NCBI RefSeq assembly: GCF_004341235.1
Contig: NZ_SLUP01000008.1
Span: 211,882-275,881 of the forward strand
From: Mariniflexile fucanivorans
Lineage (GTDB): Bacteria; Bacteroidota; Bacteroidia; Flavobacteriales; Flavobacteriaceae
Direction of reading: 5' to 3'
Length of the DNA stretch: 64,000 bases
The notes beneath the pieces were generated by a model. It worked only from the letters and a program-made list of their open reading frames with translations, ran no database searches and had not been told where the DNA came from. Positions within the stretch are counted from its first letter, which is position 1. The number at the start of each line of letters is the position of its first letter. Positions 36,785-44,977 of this stretch are shown here, one piece after another. A program made the position numbers and the translations under genes.

Positions 36785-36806
36785 AAATAGGGTATCAATC
36801 TAAACC

Positions 36807-36840
36807 AAAAACCTGTTAATCGTATGATTAACAGGTTTTT
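36807..36840 (+). terminator. Terminator after the tRNA pair / left end of element 1
   Basis: AAAAACCTGTTAATC / GATTAACAGGTTTTT. Decayed versions of the same sequence follow the other two att copies (around 38699 and 59158), so the three left ends are homologous. Confidence 0.8.
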
Positions 36841-37033
36841 GCATTTTTATTGGTTTCAATTGAAAGTAAAAAATGCAATTAAAAAGGACAACAAATCGGA
36901 TAACAAAACCAATTTTAAAAAAGTGTTGACCGAATTGTTAAAATCCATCGATTAGTTGGGCAATTAAATGTATCTTTAAAGTGATTTGGCTTTCGTCTGA
37001 TAATAAACCAATTATTAACAAAAAGACGAAAAC

Positions 37034-38287
37034 ATGAAAACAACCGCAACTTTCAGCATCCTGTTCTGGGCAGACCTTCCCAGAGCAAAAGAGGATCAAG
37101 CCTCCATTTACGCAAGGATTACAGTAAACGGCAAACGTGCAACAATCAGCCTAAAGAGAAAAGTTCCCATACAGGATTGGGATGCACATAAGGGTAGGGC
37201 AAGAGGGATCAACCAAAATGCTAGGGCTCTCAATAACTATTTAGAAGAAGCCAATAGTCACTTTTTTAAATGCTATCAAGATCTAAAATTAGAAGGCAAG
37301 CTAATAACTTCGCAAGTCGTAAAGGCGAGGTATTTGGGAGAAGATGAGCAGAACCATTCCATAAATGATATTATAAGCTACCATAAAGAAGACATGGATG
37401 GCAAGTTAAAATGGGGCACGCAAAAAAACTACTACACAACCCAAAAGTACCTGGCGAAGTTTATGTTAAAGACCTATAGAACCACGGATATGTATTTGAG
37501 GGAACTTGACTATAATTTCATAATAAAGTTTGAAAAGCACTTGAGAAACCATATGCCGGAAGACCATCAGAAGCCCATGGGCAACAATACCGTGATGAAA
37601 CATATCGAGCGGCTTAGAAAGCTGGTGAACCTAGCTTTCAAATTGGGCTGGATTGACAGAGACCCTTTTGTCAACTTCAAGGCCCAATTCATAAAAACGG
37701 AACGTTGTTTTTTAAGCCCAGAAGAATTGAGGTCCCTAGAAAAGAAACAATTCAGCATTGAGCGATTGCAACTGGTAAAAGACCTGTTTGTATTCAGTTG
37801 CTATACCAGTCTTAGCTATATTGATGTGATAAACCTATCGGAAGACAATATTAACATTGGAATTGATGGTAAACTTTGGATCCATTATAAACGAGAGAAA
37901 ACCACCAAGGTTATAAGGATTCCCTTACTGCCAAAAGCATTGGGGGTAATTGAAACTTATAAAGGCAAACAAAAAAACAAGAGCCAAGAAAACGCATTGT
38001 TCCCAAACATATCGAACCAAAAACTGAATGCCTACCTAAAGGAAATAGCAGACTTGTGTGGTATTAAAAAGAACCTGACCTTTCATATTGCCAGACATAC
38101 TTTTGCCACAACCGTTATGCTATCCAATGGTGTGCCAATAGAAACAGTTTCCAAGCTTTTGGGACATGCAAAGCTATCGACAACACAGGTTTATGCCAGG
38201 GTAGTGGAGGCCAAGATAAGTGAGGATATACAGAACCTGCTCATTCGGTTTGATGCCCAAGAACAACAATCTCAAGCCATAAAATAG
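37034..38287 (+). CDS. Tyrosine site-specific integrase 1 (Bacteroidota ICE type)
   Basis: 417 aa. N-terminal arm-binding domain (YARITVNGKRATISLKRKV), SAM-like core-binding domain (about 110-210) and catalytic domain: K in HYKREKT, HIARHTFATT (H..R), LLGHAKLSTT and nucleophile Tyr in TQVYARV. The box I arginine is replaced by Ser (CYTSLSYID), as known for IntDOT of CTnDOT, so this does not imply inactivity. Base composition is noticeably richer in G+C than the surroundings. It starts 250 bp after tRNA-Pro, the expected position for an integrase in its own attL. Confidence 0.9.
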   Translation: MKTTATFSILFWADLPRAKEDQASIYARITVNGKRATISLKRKVPIQDWDAHKGRARGINQNARALNNYLEEANSHFFKCYQDLKLEGKLITSQVVKARYLGEDEQNHSINDIISYHKEDMDGKLKWGTQKNYYTTQKYLAKFMLKTYRTTDMYLRELDYNFIIKFEKHLRNHMPEDHQKPMGNNTVMKHIERLRKLVNLAFKLGWIDRDPFVNFKAQFIKTERCFLSPEELRSLEKKQFSIERLQLVKDLFVFSCYTSLSYIDVINLSEDNINIGIDGKLWIHYKREKTTKVIRIPLLPKALGVIETYKGKQKNKSQENALFPNISNQKLNAYLKEIADLCGIKKNLTFHIARHTFATTVMLSNGVPIETVSKLLGHAKLSTTQVYARVVEAKISEDIQNLLIRFDAQEQQSQAIK

Positions 38288-38368
38288 TTCAATGATTTTT
38301 TATGCAGGAATAGTTTCCTTTTATCTTATGATCAGTTACCATGATTCGAGTTTTACAAATATAGAGAT

Positions 38369-38412
38369 CATAACCCGAAGGTCACTGGTTCGAGTCCAGT
38401 TCCCGCTACTAG
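38369..38412 (+). other. 3' half of a tRNA-fMet, probable old attachment-site scar
   Basis: TCATAACCCGAAGG, then the T-arm ACTGG-TTCGAGT-CCAGT and acceptor strand TCCCGCT with discriminator A: the 3' half of initiator tRNA from the anticodon onward. The CTCATAACCCG anticodon-stem signature is nearly intact. No 5' half precedes it, so it is not a functional tRNA. Such a fragment is what tRNA-fMet-targeting elements leave at their distal end. The rest of 38288-38662 holds only the terminator below and no gene. Confidence 0.7.
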
Positions 38413-38420
38413 GAATAACA

Positions 38421-38451
38421 AGGGTTTCAAGAGATTGAAACCCTTTTTTTA
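38421..38451 (+). terminator. Intrinsic terminator after the tRNA fragment
   Basis: AAGGGTTTCA AGAGAT TGAAACCCTT followed by T-run. Confidence 0.75.
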
Positions 38452-38662
38452 TGGTGTCCAGTACAGAATAAGTACAGAATTGGTCTGTTTTCATGTTCAA
38501 AATAAGGATTGATATTATTTATTGTCTTTTGTTAGTAGATGTTATGAATTGGGCTAAGACGTATTTTGACAATTCATAAAAAGCAAAAAAGACAGATATA
38601 CCTTAATTTATAAGCATGTTAGAATTAGTATAGTATGCAACTACCCTAGTATAGGTTTTTAA

Positions 38663-38679
38663 AATCCTGTCATCCCGAC
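38663..38679 (+). repeat. att repeat, left boundary of the middle element
   Basis: AATCCTGTCATCCCGAC, identical over 17 bp to 59119-59135 and differing by two transitions from the tRNA-Pro 3' end. Integrase 2 begins 213 bp downstream. Confidence 0.8.
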
Positions 38680-38779
38680 GAACCTTATTTTTATAAAATT
38701 AAAATACTGTTAATTGTATGATTTTCAGTATTTTGATTTTTTTTGGTTTCAAATGAAATCAATTAAAATCAAATAAAAG

Positions 38780-38797
38780 GTGTACTATTCGGTGAAT
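38780..38797 (+). repeat. 18-bp direct repeat, left copy
   Basis: GTGTACTATTCGGTGAAT, identical to 59044-59061. About 100 bp inside the left end of the middle element; candidate integrase arm-type site. Confidence 0.6.
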
Positions 38798-38892
38798 GGA
38801 TTCTAATCAGAATTGTCGTAATTTTAATGAGCTTTTAAGAGCAATTTGACTTTTGTTTTACAATTAAAATTGTTTAACTTAAAACTCGTAAA

Positions 38893-40158
38893 ATGAAGAC
38901 AAACACCACATTTTCAGTACTTTTCTTCACAAGGAAATTATCAGTTTCAGTAGATAAATTATCAATTTATGCTCGCATTACCATTAATGGAAAACGTTCA
39001 GAAATTAGTTTAAAAAGAATCGTCCTAGTGAGTGAATGGGATGTTGATAAGGCTAGATGTAGGGGAAATACGTCAAAAATTAAATTTTTAAATGCTTATC
39101 TCGATGAGGTATATAGTAAAATATTGGATTGCCAAAAGCAATTATTTTCGGAGGGTAAAATGGTTTCTGCCAATTCAATAAAAGCTAGATTCTTGGGTGA
39201 AGATGAAAATCATAAGTCATTAAGAGATATTATTGAGTATCATAATTCAAACATGATTGATGTTTTAAAGTTTGGCACCATGAAGAATTATTATACTACT
39301 GAAAAGTATTTATATAAATTTTTAGCTAATGAATTAAAGACAAGTGATATTTATTTAAAGCAACTAAATCATAGGTTCATATGTGATTTTGAGTTTTTTT
39401 TAAGGAATAGCAGGAATTCTAAGAACGAATTGACTTTAACCAATAATGGTGTCATGAAACATTTAGAACGCTTAAAAAAAATAATAAACCTTGCTTGTAA
39501 ACTGGAATGGATTAACAAAAACCCATTTCAAATGTTCCAGTTAAAATTCAAAAAGTTTGATAGACAGTATCTTTCAGATAGAGAACTGGAACTTATAGAG
39601 AGCACTTTTTTTAAAAAAGAGGAATTAGAAAGGGTAAAGGATTGCTTTTTGTTTTCATGTTATACAGGTCTTTCTTATGTAGATGTCAAAATGCTAAAGA
39701 GCAATCATATTACTAGGGGCATAGATAACAATTATTGGATTTTTACCAAACGAGAAAAAACAAATGAAACGGTTAAGATTCCTCTTTTGCCCAAAGCTCT
39801 AGAAATTTTAAACAAATACAAAGCCTTTTCCAAACACAATAATGGAGAAAAAGTATTACCTCTTTTCTCTAACCAGAAAATTAATGTTTATTTAAAGGAG
39901 ATAGCTGAGGATTGTGGTATTCATAAAAACCTCACTTTTCACGTTGCTAGACATACCTTTGCCACAACGGTTTTGTTGTCTAATGGAGTGCCTCTAGAAA
40001 CCGTATCAAAGCTTTTAGGGCATACTAAGCTATCTACAACACAAATCTATGCTAGGGTAGTGGAAACAAAGATAAGTGAGGATATAAATAATCTACTAAT
40101 TAGATTTAAAACGAAGAAGCAACAATACCAAGCACTAAACCAAACCAATAATTTTTAA
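38893..40158 (+). CDS. Tyrosine site-specific integrase 2
   Basis: 421 aa, same architecture as the integrase at 37034 and clearly homologous end to end: arm-binding domain (YARITINGKRSEISLKRIV), core-binding domain, catalytic KREKT, HVARHTFATT, LLGHTKLSTT and TQIYARV. Box I has Ser in place of Arg (CYTGLSYVD), the IntDOT-type variant. Codon use is more A/T-rich than integrase 1. Presumed recombinase of the element bounded by 38663 and 59135; it ends in a very strong terminator. Confidence 0.9.
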   Translation: MKTNTTFSVLFFTRKLSVSVDKLSIYARITINGKRSEISLKRIVLVSEWDVDKARCRGNTSKIKFLNAYLDEVYSKILDCQKQLFSEGKMVSANSIKARFLGEDENHKSLRDIIEYHNSNMIDVLKFGTMKNYYTTEKYLYKFLANELKTSDIYLKQLNHRFICDFEFFLRNSRNSKNELTLTNNGVMKHLERLKKIINLACKLEWINKNPFQMFQLKFKKFDRQYLSDRELELIESTFFKKEELERVKDCFLFSCYTGLSYVDVKMLKSNHITRGIDNNYWIFTKREKTNETVKIPLLPKALEILNKYKAFSKHNNGEKVLPLFSNQKINVYLKEIAEDCGIHKNLTFHVARHTFATTVLLSNGVPLETVSKLLGHTKLSTTQIYARVVETKISEDINNLLIRFKTKKQQYQALNQTNNF

Positions 40159-40170
40159 GGCTCAAAAAAG

Positions 40171-40225
40171 AATTTCCTTTCAATACCCTCCTCATATGGT
40201 AACGGGGGTGTATTGAAAGGAAATT
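40171..40225 (+). terminator. Long-stem terminator after integrase 2
   Basis: AATTTCCTTTCAATACCC pairs with GGGGTGTATTGAAAGGAAATT around a 16-base loop, then T-rich. Insulates the integrase from the cargo. Confidence 0.85.
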
Positions 40226-40391
40226 TTATTATTTATATAAAAAACTAGTAGATTTTATTCAAGGCGCTACATATTTTTTTGGTTTTAAAAAGCTTATAGA
40301 TTTATATATGTACATTTATTTGTTCACGGTAGGTCATTTTGCCCATCTTATTCATTCTAGGTTAGTACAATAAAATGAACTTGATTTTATT

Positions 40392-40619
40392 TCAATAAGC
40401 TTTTTCTATTGGGAGTTTTAAGTCTTTACACACTTCCTTTAATAATTCACCAGGGTCTTCATCAACAGCAAGTGAAATCAAGTACAATTCTTTTACCTTC
40501 AGTTGTGTATTTAAGTTATTTGCAAGTTCACTTAATCTTGTTTTGCTAATTCCAGTTTTACGGGACACATCTGACCTGTTTATTGATTTTTTAGCAAAGT
40601 ATAGTCCTAATTGAGTCAT
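40392..40619 (-). CDS. Small XRE/Cro-type HTH regulator
   Basis: 75 aa: a bare helix-turn-helix domain (FAKKSINRSDVSRKTGISKT RLSELANN region) with an acidic C-terminal tail. Divergent from the HEPN-like gene with 155 bp between; that gap holds repeated TTATCCTATT words that are probable operators, so it likely represses itself and/or the HEPN cluster. Confidence 0.8.
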   Translation of the reverse strand: MTQLGLYFAKKSINRSDVSRKTGISKTRLSELANNLNTQLKVKELYLISLAVDEDPGELLKEVCKDLKLPIEKAY

Positions 40620-40623
40620 GAAT

Positions 40624-40736
40624 TTATCCTATTTTCAGTATATAAAGTTAATATTTAAGATAAAGTTTTCCGATTTTCTAAACTTCAGTTTGGTATTTTA
40701 TCCTATTATATGTACATTAGTTCCGATTATAGGAAA
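40624..40736. promoter_or_regulatory. Candidate operator repeats of the XRE regulator
   Basis: TTATCCTATT occurs twice as a direct repeat (40624-40633 and 40698-40707), and an inverted relative (ATTATAGGAAAT) lies at about 40726. All are in the divergent intergenic region between the XRE gene and the HEPN-like gene. Regulator-binding role is inference. Confidence 0.4.
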
Positions 40737-40774
40737 TATATATCTGAATTTATTAACTTAAACTTTTAGAAATT

Positions 40775-41917
40775 ATGGATCAAAAGACTAATTCACATAT
40801 AGAAAAGGTCGTAAATAAGCTTACAACTTTTCTCGAGGTAAAATACATTTACCAGTCAGACATTAAGTTTGATGACTATAACAAATCCCTACTAATTGTC
40901 GTCTTGAAAGGAAACTGTTCTTCCTTAACGAATGAATTATCGACGATGGTTGCTAAAATATTTCAGGAAGAAACGGACTTTCTATACCGAATATTTTCAT
41001 TTGAATATGCCCTGCAACAATTAAAAGAAGAAAACCTATTTTTTGTGTATGGGTGTACGTGGGATAAAATAATATTTCAGAATACTGATTTAGAATTAGA
41101 CAGTTTTCATGAGTATAATATTACCGAAAAAACACTTAATATTATTCAATCCTTTTTCGAAAAGGAGTGCAATAAAATAGCTGCCTTTTTGGATGGAGCG
41201 ACCTTTTTTATCGAAAAAAATAATCTCTCCCATGCTGCTTATATGATGCATCAATATATAGAACTGTGGTTTCGTTTTGTCGCTCTTTTTACAATGGGCA
41301 AGGAGCGGAAAAGCCATAGTATTAAGGAGCTTCAAATCTATATAAAAACATTTGCTCCAGAAATGGGCAACCTTTTCAGTTCAGAAATAGAGGAGGAGCA
41401 ACACCTTTTAAAATTATTGGATGATGCTTATATAACGACACGTTATGAAAACAATTACCATATCAATCTAGAACAAATCCATAAAATAATGGAGAAAGCC
41501 AATAAAATGGAATCATTGGGAGTATCATTGTTTAAAAACAAATGGGAAGCCTGTATTGTTGAAGTATCAAATAATGAAGAAATCAAAGTTTCTAAAGATC
41601 AAAGTTCAGTGCCAAATGAAAAAGAATTATTGAAATTCATTAAATCCCTGTCCAAAAAGGATTTCTCTTCCTTAACACCATATTCCTTTAAAAAAGGGCA
41701 CTATACCATTGGATTGGTCACAGAAGGCTATTTAGAAACTTCTTTCATGATATCAAATCTTTTAAAGGTATGTATCATCGCTATGGAAGCTGACCATTGT
41801 TCAACACGTTCCATACCTGAGCCAGAACACAACATTAGAGAGGTTTTAGGCTATGTTTTGGACATGCTACCACATAATGAAATGGAACTTTTGGATGTCA
41901 TCAGAGATTTAGCTTAA
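40775..41917 (+). CDS. HEPN-domain-like protein of integrative elements
   Basis: 380 aa. Residues about 1-110 form an alpha/beta domain that resembles a degenerate nucleotidyltransferase (no GSxxxG or DxD motif). Residues about 125-245 are helical with HAAYMMHQYIELWFRFVALF and ERKSHSIKELQIYIK, the look of HEPN domains found beside integrases in Bacteroidota. Residues about 285-380 are a separate domain (TSFMISNLLKVCIIAMEAD, DMLPHNEMELLDV) that recurs as two free-standing proteins immediately downstream. HEPN proteins often act as RNases or toxins; activity here is unproven. Confidence 0.6.
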   Translation: MDQKTNSHIEKVVNKLTTFLEVKYIYQSDIKFDDYNKSLLIVVLKGNCSSLTNELSTMVAKIFQEETDFLYRIFSFEYALQQLKEENLFFVYGCTWDKIIFQNTDLELDSFHEYNITEKTLNIIQSFFEKECNKIAAFLDGATFFIEKNNLSHAAYMMHQYIELWFRFVALFTMGKERKSHSIKELQIYIKTFAPEMGNLFSSEIEEEQHLLKLLDDAYITTRYENNYHINLEQIHKIMEKANKMESLGVSLFKNKWEACIVEVSNNEEIKVSKDQSSVPNEKELLKFIKSLSKKDFSSLTPYSFKKGHYTIGLVTEGYLETSFMISNLLKVCIIAMEADHCSTRSIPEPEHNIREVLGYVLDMLPHNEMELLDVIRDLA

Positions 41918-41984
41918 GGGTCAGAAACGAATAGCCAATGAAAGAAAAAAAGAAAAGAATATAAAGATAAAAACTTAAAGCGCC

Positions 41985-42311
41985 ATGAAAACAAAAAAGA
42001 AAGACCTCAAAAGGTTATTAACATTAGCAAAGTATCAATTGGTAACCTTAAAGCCTTCTAATGTAAAGAAAGATAAATTCAAACCAACATTCTTACAATT
42101 TGAGGGCTATAAGGATCTGTTTATTACCATTGAATCCTTAATAAATGTCTGTATCATGGCAAGCCATATCGAAAACTCAACAATTCCCGAAGACCATGGT
42201 TTGGATATTCGTAAAACATTGGAACTGGCAAACCAACTATTGCCATTTGATGAAGGAGAGTTTTTGGATAATGTGAATACGCTGATTAAACAAATTGAAC
42301 CAGAAAGTTAA
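41985..42311 (+). CDS. Free-standing homologue of the HEPN-protein C-terminal domain (copy a)
   Basis: 108 aa. After a basic N-terminus (MKTKKKDLKRLL) it aligns with the C-terminal domain of the 40775 protein: TIESLINVCIMASHIE matches MISNLLKVCIIAMEAD, DIRKTLELANQLLPFDEGEFLD matches NIREVLGYVLDMLPHNEMELLD. No characterised family recognised. Spacing of 67 bp upstream and 5 bp downstream suggests one transcript with its neighbours. Confidence 0.6.
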   Translation: MKTKKKDLKRLLTLAKYQLVTLKPSNVKKDKFKPTFLQFEGYKDLFITIESLINVCIMASHIENSTIPEDHGLDIRKTLELANQLLPFDEGEFLDNVNTLIKQIEPES

Positions 42312-42316
42312 GCACC

Positions 42317-42646
42317 ATGGAAAAGAAAAGAAACAAATTAAAGGCAATCAAAAAACACATAGAAAACTTCCCGGGAGTAAACAAAGAAGCTTATGGTAAC
42401 AGAACGCGAAAGACCATTGGTTTTGAAGTAGCGGACAACGAGGACATCACGAGCAGTATCTCGGCACTCTTGGAAGTGTGCTATTACGCACTAGATGGTA
42501 ATGGCACTTTCGTTTATCCCAAGCATAGTAATAATACAAAAATAAGTAGTGTGACCAAGGTTCTCGAAATGATCATTGACCTTTTGCCACATGACCAGAT
42601 GTTTTGTATGGACAAGGTTACTGAAATCCTTTCGAATGACAAATAG
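42317..42646 (+). CDS. Free-standing homologue of the HEPN-protein C-terminal domain (copy b)
   Basis: 109 aa, basic N-terminus (MEKKRNKLKAIKKHIE), then SISALLEVCYYALDGN and VLEMIIDLLPHDQMFCMDKV, the same pattern as in 41985 and in the C-terminus of 40775. The conserved skeleton is a helix with VC-hh-A, a Pro-containing loop, and a helix ending LLP-h-E/Q---hD. Function unknown. Confidence 0.6.
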   Translation: MEKKRNKLKAIKKHIENFPGVNKEAYGNRTRKTIGFEVADNEDITSSISALLEVCYYALDGNGTFVYPKHSNNTKISSVTKVLEMIIDLLPHDQMFCMDKVTEILSNDK

Positions 42647-42823
42647 AAGGGTAATTAAAAGAGAATGTCAACAAACACCGAGCAAGGGAATGTTTGTGAT
42701 TGGTAAGGGGAAATTAGTTCTATATTGAGCGTTGGGAATCCATCGCTTCAAAAATGAACCAAACTCGCCAGAGCGAGTGCGGTAGTTTTTATAATATTTT
42801 CAATTTAAAATAAGATTGTTAAT

Positions 42824-43027
42824 TTAATTGGGAGATAGGGCATAGGCTTTGTTTCTTCCCCTACCAATTTGATAAATTAGCTTATGGTAAATCAGTTTGT
42901 CTATTTCCCTATTAAGGGTTGGAATGCTAATTGGCTCTTGCAATAATGTTCTGATTATGCCTAAGCTTGCCTTTTCCTGAACGGTAACAATATTTATAAT
43001 ATTAGTTTGTCGATTGGTAAGATCCAT
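42824..43027 (-). CDS. Short winged-helix protein, possibly a remnant of a Fic-type protein
   Basis: 67 aa, a compact winged helix: LTNRQTNIINIVTVQEKASL then SIPTLNREIDKLIYHKLIYQ and the wing IGRGRNKAYALSPN. Such a domain is often the terminal module of longer Bacteroidota proteins (for example Fic proteins). No partner domain is found next to it, so it may be a fragment or a small regulator. Upstream of its stop side a small hairpin ACTCGC/GCGAGT sits at 42763-42778. Confidence 0.5.
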   Translation of the reverse strand: MDLTNRQTNIINIVTVQEKASLGIIRTLLQEPISIPTLNREIDKLIYHKLIYQIGRGRNKAYALSPN

Positions 43028-43745
43028 TTACAAATTTAAAAATTCTGATCAATAATAAAAGTGAGTACATTAGATATTGGCATTTTTAAATTCTTTTACG
43101 GATTAAAAGCCCCAACATCTATCGAGCTAATACTATGAAGTGTTTTTGGGGAATTCAAAGCTTAAAGTTTATTTTTTAGTAAAAAAATTATTGTTTTTAC
43201 TGGGCTGAGCGATTCTTTTCGTAAAAATCTAATTTTCAATTCCTCATAAATATTTCTATAACTTCAAAAAAGACCAAAAGTCAACAAAGTCAATAAAGTG
43301 AACTAAAAGCCTATTTTTTCACGGAAAAAATTATTGATTTTATTGGCTTACCAGCGTTTTTACGTGAAAAATGATTAGAATTCAGTCCGTTTAAACCCTC
43401 GAAACTACTGAAAACTAAGGGGGTAAAAAAAGTAACATCGCTTTAGCGTGTTACCCTCTTGCTTCTCCCTTAGATTCTCCCCCTTAGTTTTACAATCACG
43501 CTTATACAGAGATTTTTTTATGATAGTATGTACTTTGTATTAAGTAACTTTATACCGCTTTAAAAGTATAATAGAATACTCTCTATGTGAAGCAACGTTA
43601 GAATCGAAATGAGAATATGTATGGAGTTGCATCATTAAAAGCAACTTTAAAATTGAGATAAAATCTTAATATAATAATAAAAACAAAAACAAACTTGCAT
43701 AATATGTAAGTTTTACTTATATTCGTATTTTAATACTGAATAATT
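43028..43745. other. 718-bp palindrome-rich non-coding region
   Basis: No supported gene. Contains a roughly 65-bp imperfect direct repeat (43171-43231 and 43313-43378; both begin ATTTTTT and share AAAATTATTG-TTTT). The second copy has flanking TTTTTCACG/CGTGAAAAA. It also holds a nested dyad: outer AAAACTAAGGGGG (43411-43423) with CCCCCTTAGTTTT (43479-43491), inner GTAACA/TGTTAC and CGC/GCG (43432-43454). It could be a transfer origin, replication site, structured RNA or regulatory region; this is not resolved. Confidence 0.55.
43411..43491. repeat. Nested inverted repeat
   Basis: Perfect 13-bp arms AAAACTAAGGGGG and CCCCCTTAGTTTT, 55 bp apart, enclosing a second hairpin GTAACA-t-CGC-TTTA-GCG-TGTTAC. 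The right half also repeats TTCTCCC(CC)TTAG in tandem (43463-43487). Confidence 0.8.
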
Positions 43746-44339
43746 ATGAATAAAATGTTGTTATTGATGGAGAGTTTGTCCAAAACTATATCATCTTTCT
43801 TTGAGAAACCATATGAGGAAGTCATTGTTGATTCTCTTTTAAAAAAGAACGATGTTTTAAGAGGAGGTTATGTTTTGAAGTCTAAAGTTCATAAATACTA
43901 TGGAGGCGGAATGTCTAGTGATCTAGAAAATTCACTCAGTTGTTTAATTTCCGCAAAGAGTATTCAAGAGGTAAAACTTGATACAAAAAAGAAATCTTTT
44001 TTCGAAAAGCTGTCTGAAATACTTATAGGTTCTCCTGATTATGAAGATGTCAAGAAAATATCTCAATATAGTGAAAAGGAGATATTAGCAATATTAAATG
44101 ATTGGGATTTAGATGCGTATGTCCGTGTTCAGATATCTCAAGATTTTAATGAGATCAGGAATAGTAAGAGGTTGGTACGAACATTAGAGGGGAGAATTAA
44201 AAGTATTCTCGGAAATATTCGAAAAAATCTTAGAAATTATAAAGACGTTTTTAAAAGGCAGCATAGCTTTCATTTTAAAAATTTAGATGATTATCATTCT
44301 TCAATCTTAATTAACAAGTTCGAGTTAATTAAGGTTTAA
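43746..44339 (+). CDS. Uncharacterised protein (first gene of an unknown cassette)
   Basis: 197 aa, mostly helical and charged. No signal peptide. The N-terminal half (SKTISSFFEKPYEEVIVDSL) is followed by VLKSKVHKYYGGGMSSDLEN and a Lys-rich C-terminus (GNIRKNLRNYKDVFKRQHSF). I do not recognise a family or catalytic motif. It heads a same-strand set with a 67-aa protein and an XRE regulator; AT-rich like the surrounding island. Confidence 0.55.
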   Translation: MNKMLLLMESLSKTISSFFEKPYEEVIVDSLLKKNDVLRGGYVLKSKVHKYYGGGMSSDLENSLSCLISAKSIQEVKLDTKKKSFFEKLSEILIGSPDYEDVKKISQYSEKEILAILNDWDLDAYVRVQISQDFNEIRNSKRLVRTLEGRIKSILGNIRKNLRNYKDVFKRQHSFHFKNLDDYHSSILINKFELIKV

Positions 44340-44381
44340 AAGTTTAAACCTTAATATTTATTAATAAAATAAATTAAGGTA

Positions 44382-44585
44382 ATGCCACTAAAAGAAGAGT
44401 TAAAAAAACAAATAGACGAGGCTATTGCTTCAGAAAACACATCAGATTCAAATAGAAAATTATTAGTCGAGATAAAAGAGGACTTGAATAACGCAAAAAA
44501 TGAAAAGCAATATTTTTCATTTGCAATAAAAGTTATTGAGTTAATAGGAGCTTTGGCTAAAGTATTTGTTGCAGGGTCTGGTTAA
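44382..44585 (+). CDS. Small uncharacterised protein with amphipathic C-terminal helix
   Basis: 67 aa: a charged helical N-terminal half (LKEELKKQIDEAIASENTSD) and a hydrophobic/amphipathic C-terminal helix (FSFAIKVIELIGALAKVFVA) ending GSG. The layout, polar coil then one membrane-seeking helix, is seen in small toxins and effector-adaptor tails, but no family is recognised. 11 bp upstream of the XRE gene. Confidence 0.5.
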   Translation: MPLKEELKKQIDEAIASENTSDSNRKLLVEIKEDLNNAKNEKQYFSFAIKVIELIGALAKVFVAGSG

Positions 44586-44596
44586 AATTTTAAATT

Positions 44597-44923
44597 ATGG
44601 AACTAGGTAAAGTTATTAATCTTTTAATAAAGAAAAGAGGATTAACTCAGGTTGAAGTAGCAAATCGAATAGGAAAAAGCACTACAGCATTATCCCAAAT
44701 TATTAAGGGTAGTTATAATCCTAACCCAGATACATTAGAAAAAATATGTTTGGTACTTGAAGTGCCTCAGCCAATTTTATATTTTCTAACAATATCAGAA
44801 AAAGATATTCCTAAAGATAAGATTGAATTATACAGAATGTTGGCTCCAAGTCTAAAGGATTTTTTAATAAAGATTTTTGGAGAAGAAAGTGTTGAACTTA
44901 AGGAAGGGGTTAGTTTGAATTAA
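44597..44923 (+). CDS. XRE-family HTH transcriptional regulator
   Basis: 108 aa. HTH_3 domain at residues 7-60 (LIKKRGLTQVEVANRIGKST, TALSQIIKGSYNPNPDTLEK) and a C-terminal helical tail (MLAPSLKDFLIKIFGEESVE). Third gene of the cassette starting at 43746; probably its regulator or antitoxin-like partner. Confidence 0.82.
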   Translation: MELGKVINLLIKKRGLTQVEVANRIGKSTTALSQIIKGSYNPNPDTLEKICLVLEVPQPILYFLTISEKDIPKDKIELYRMLAPSLKDFLIKIFGEESVELKEGVSLN

Positions 44924-44977
44924 AGTATTAGCCTAAACATTTCCAAATTTTACTATTAGTAGATAAATAATATTATA

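Noticed and set aside
36601..36798. 65-aa minus-strand open frame reading GWQDSNLRPPAPKAGA
   Set aside because: It is the antisense of the tRNA-Ser and tRNA-Pro genes, a well-known false protein created by tRNA complements.
37034..38287. Loss of the box I arginine as a sign that integrases 1 and 2 are dead
   Set aside because: Ser at this position is the known state of active IntDOT-type integrases, so it is not evidence of inactivation.
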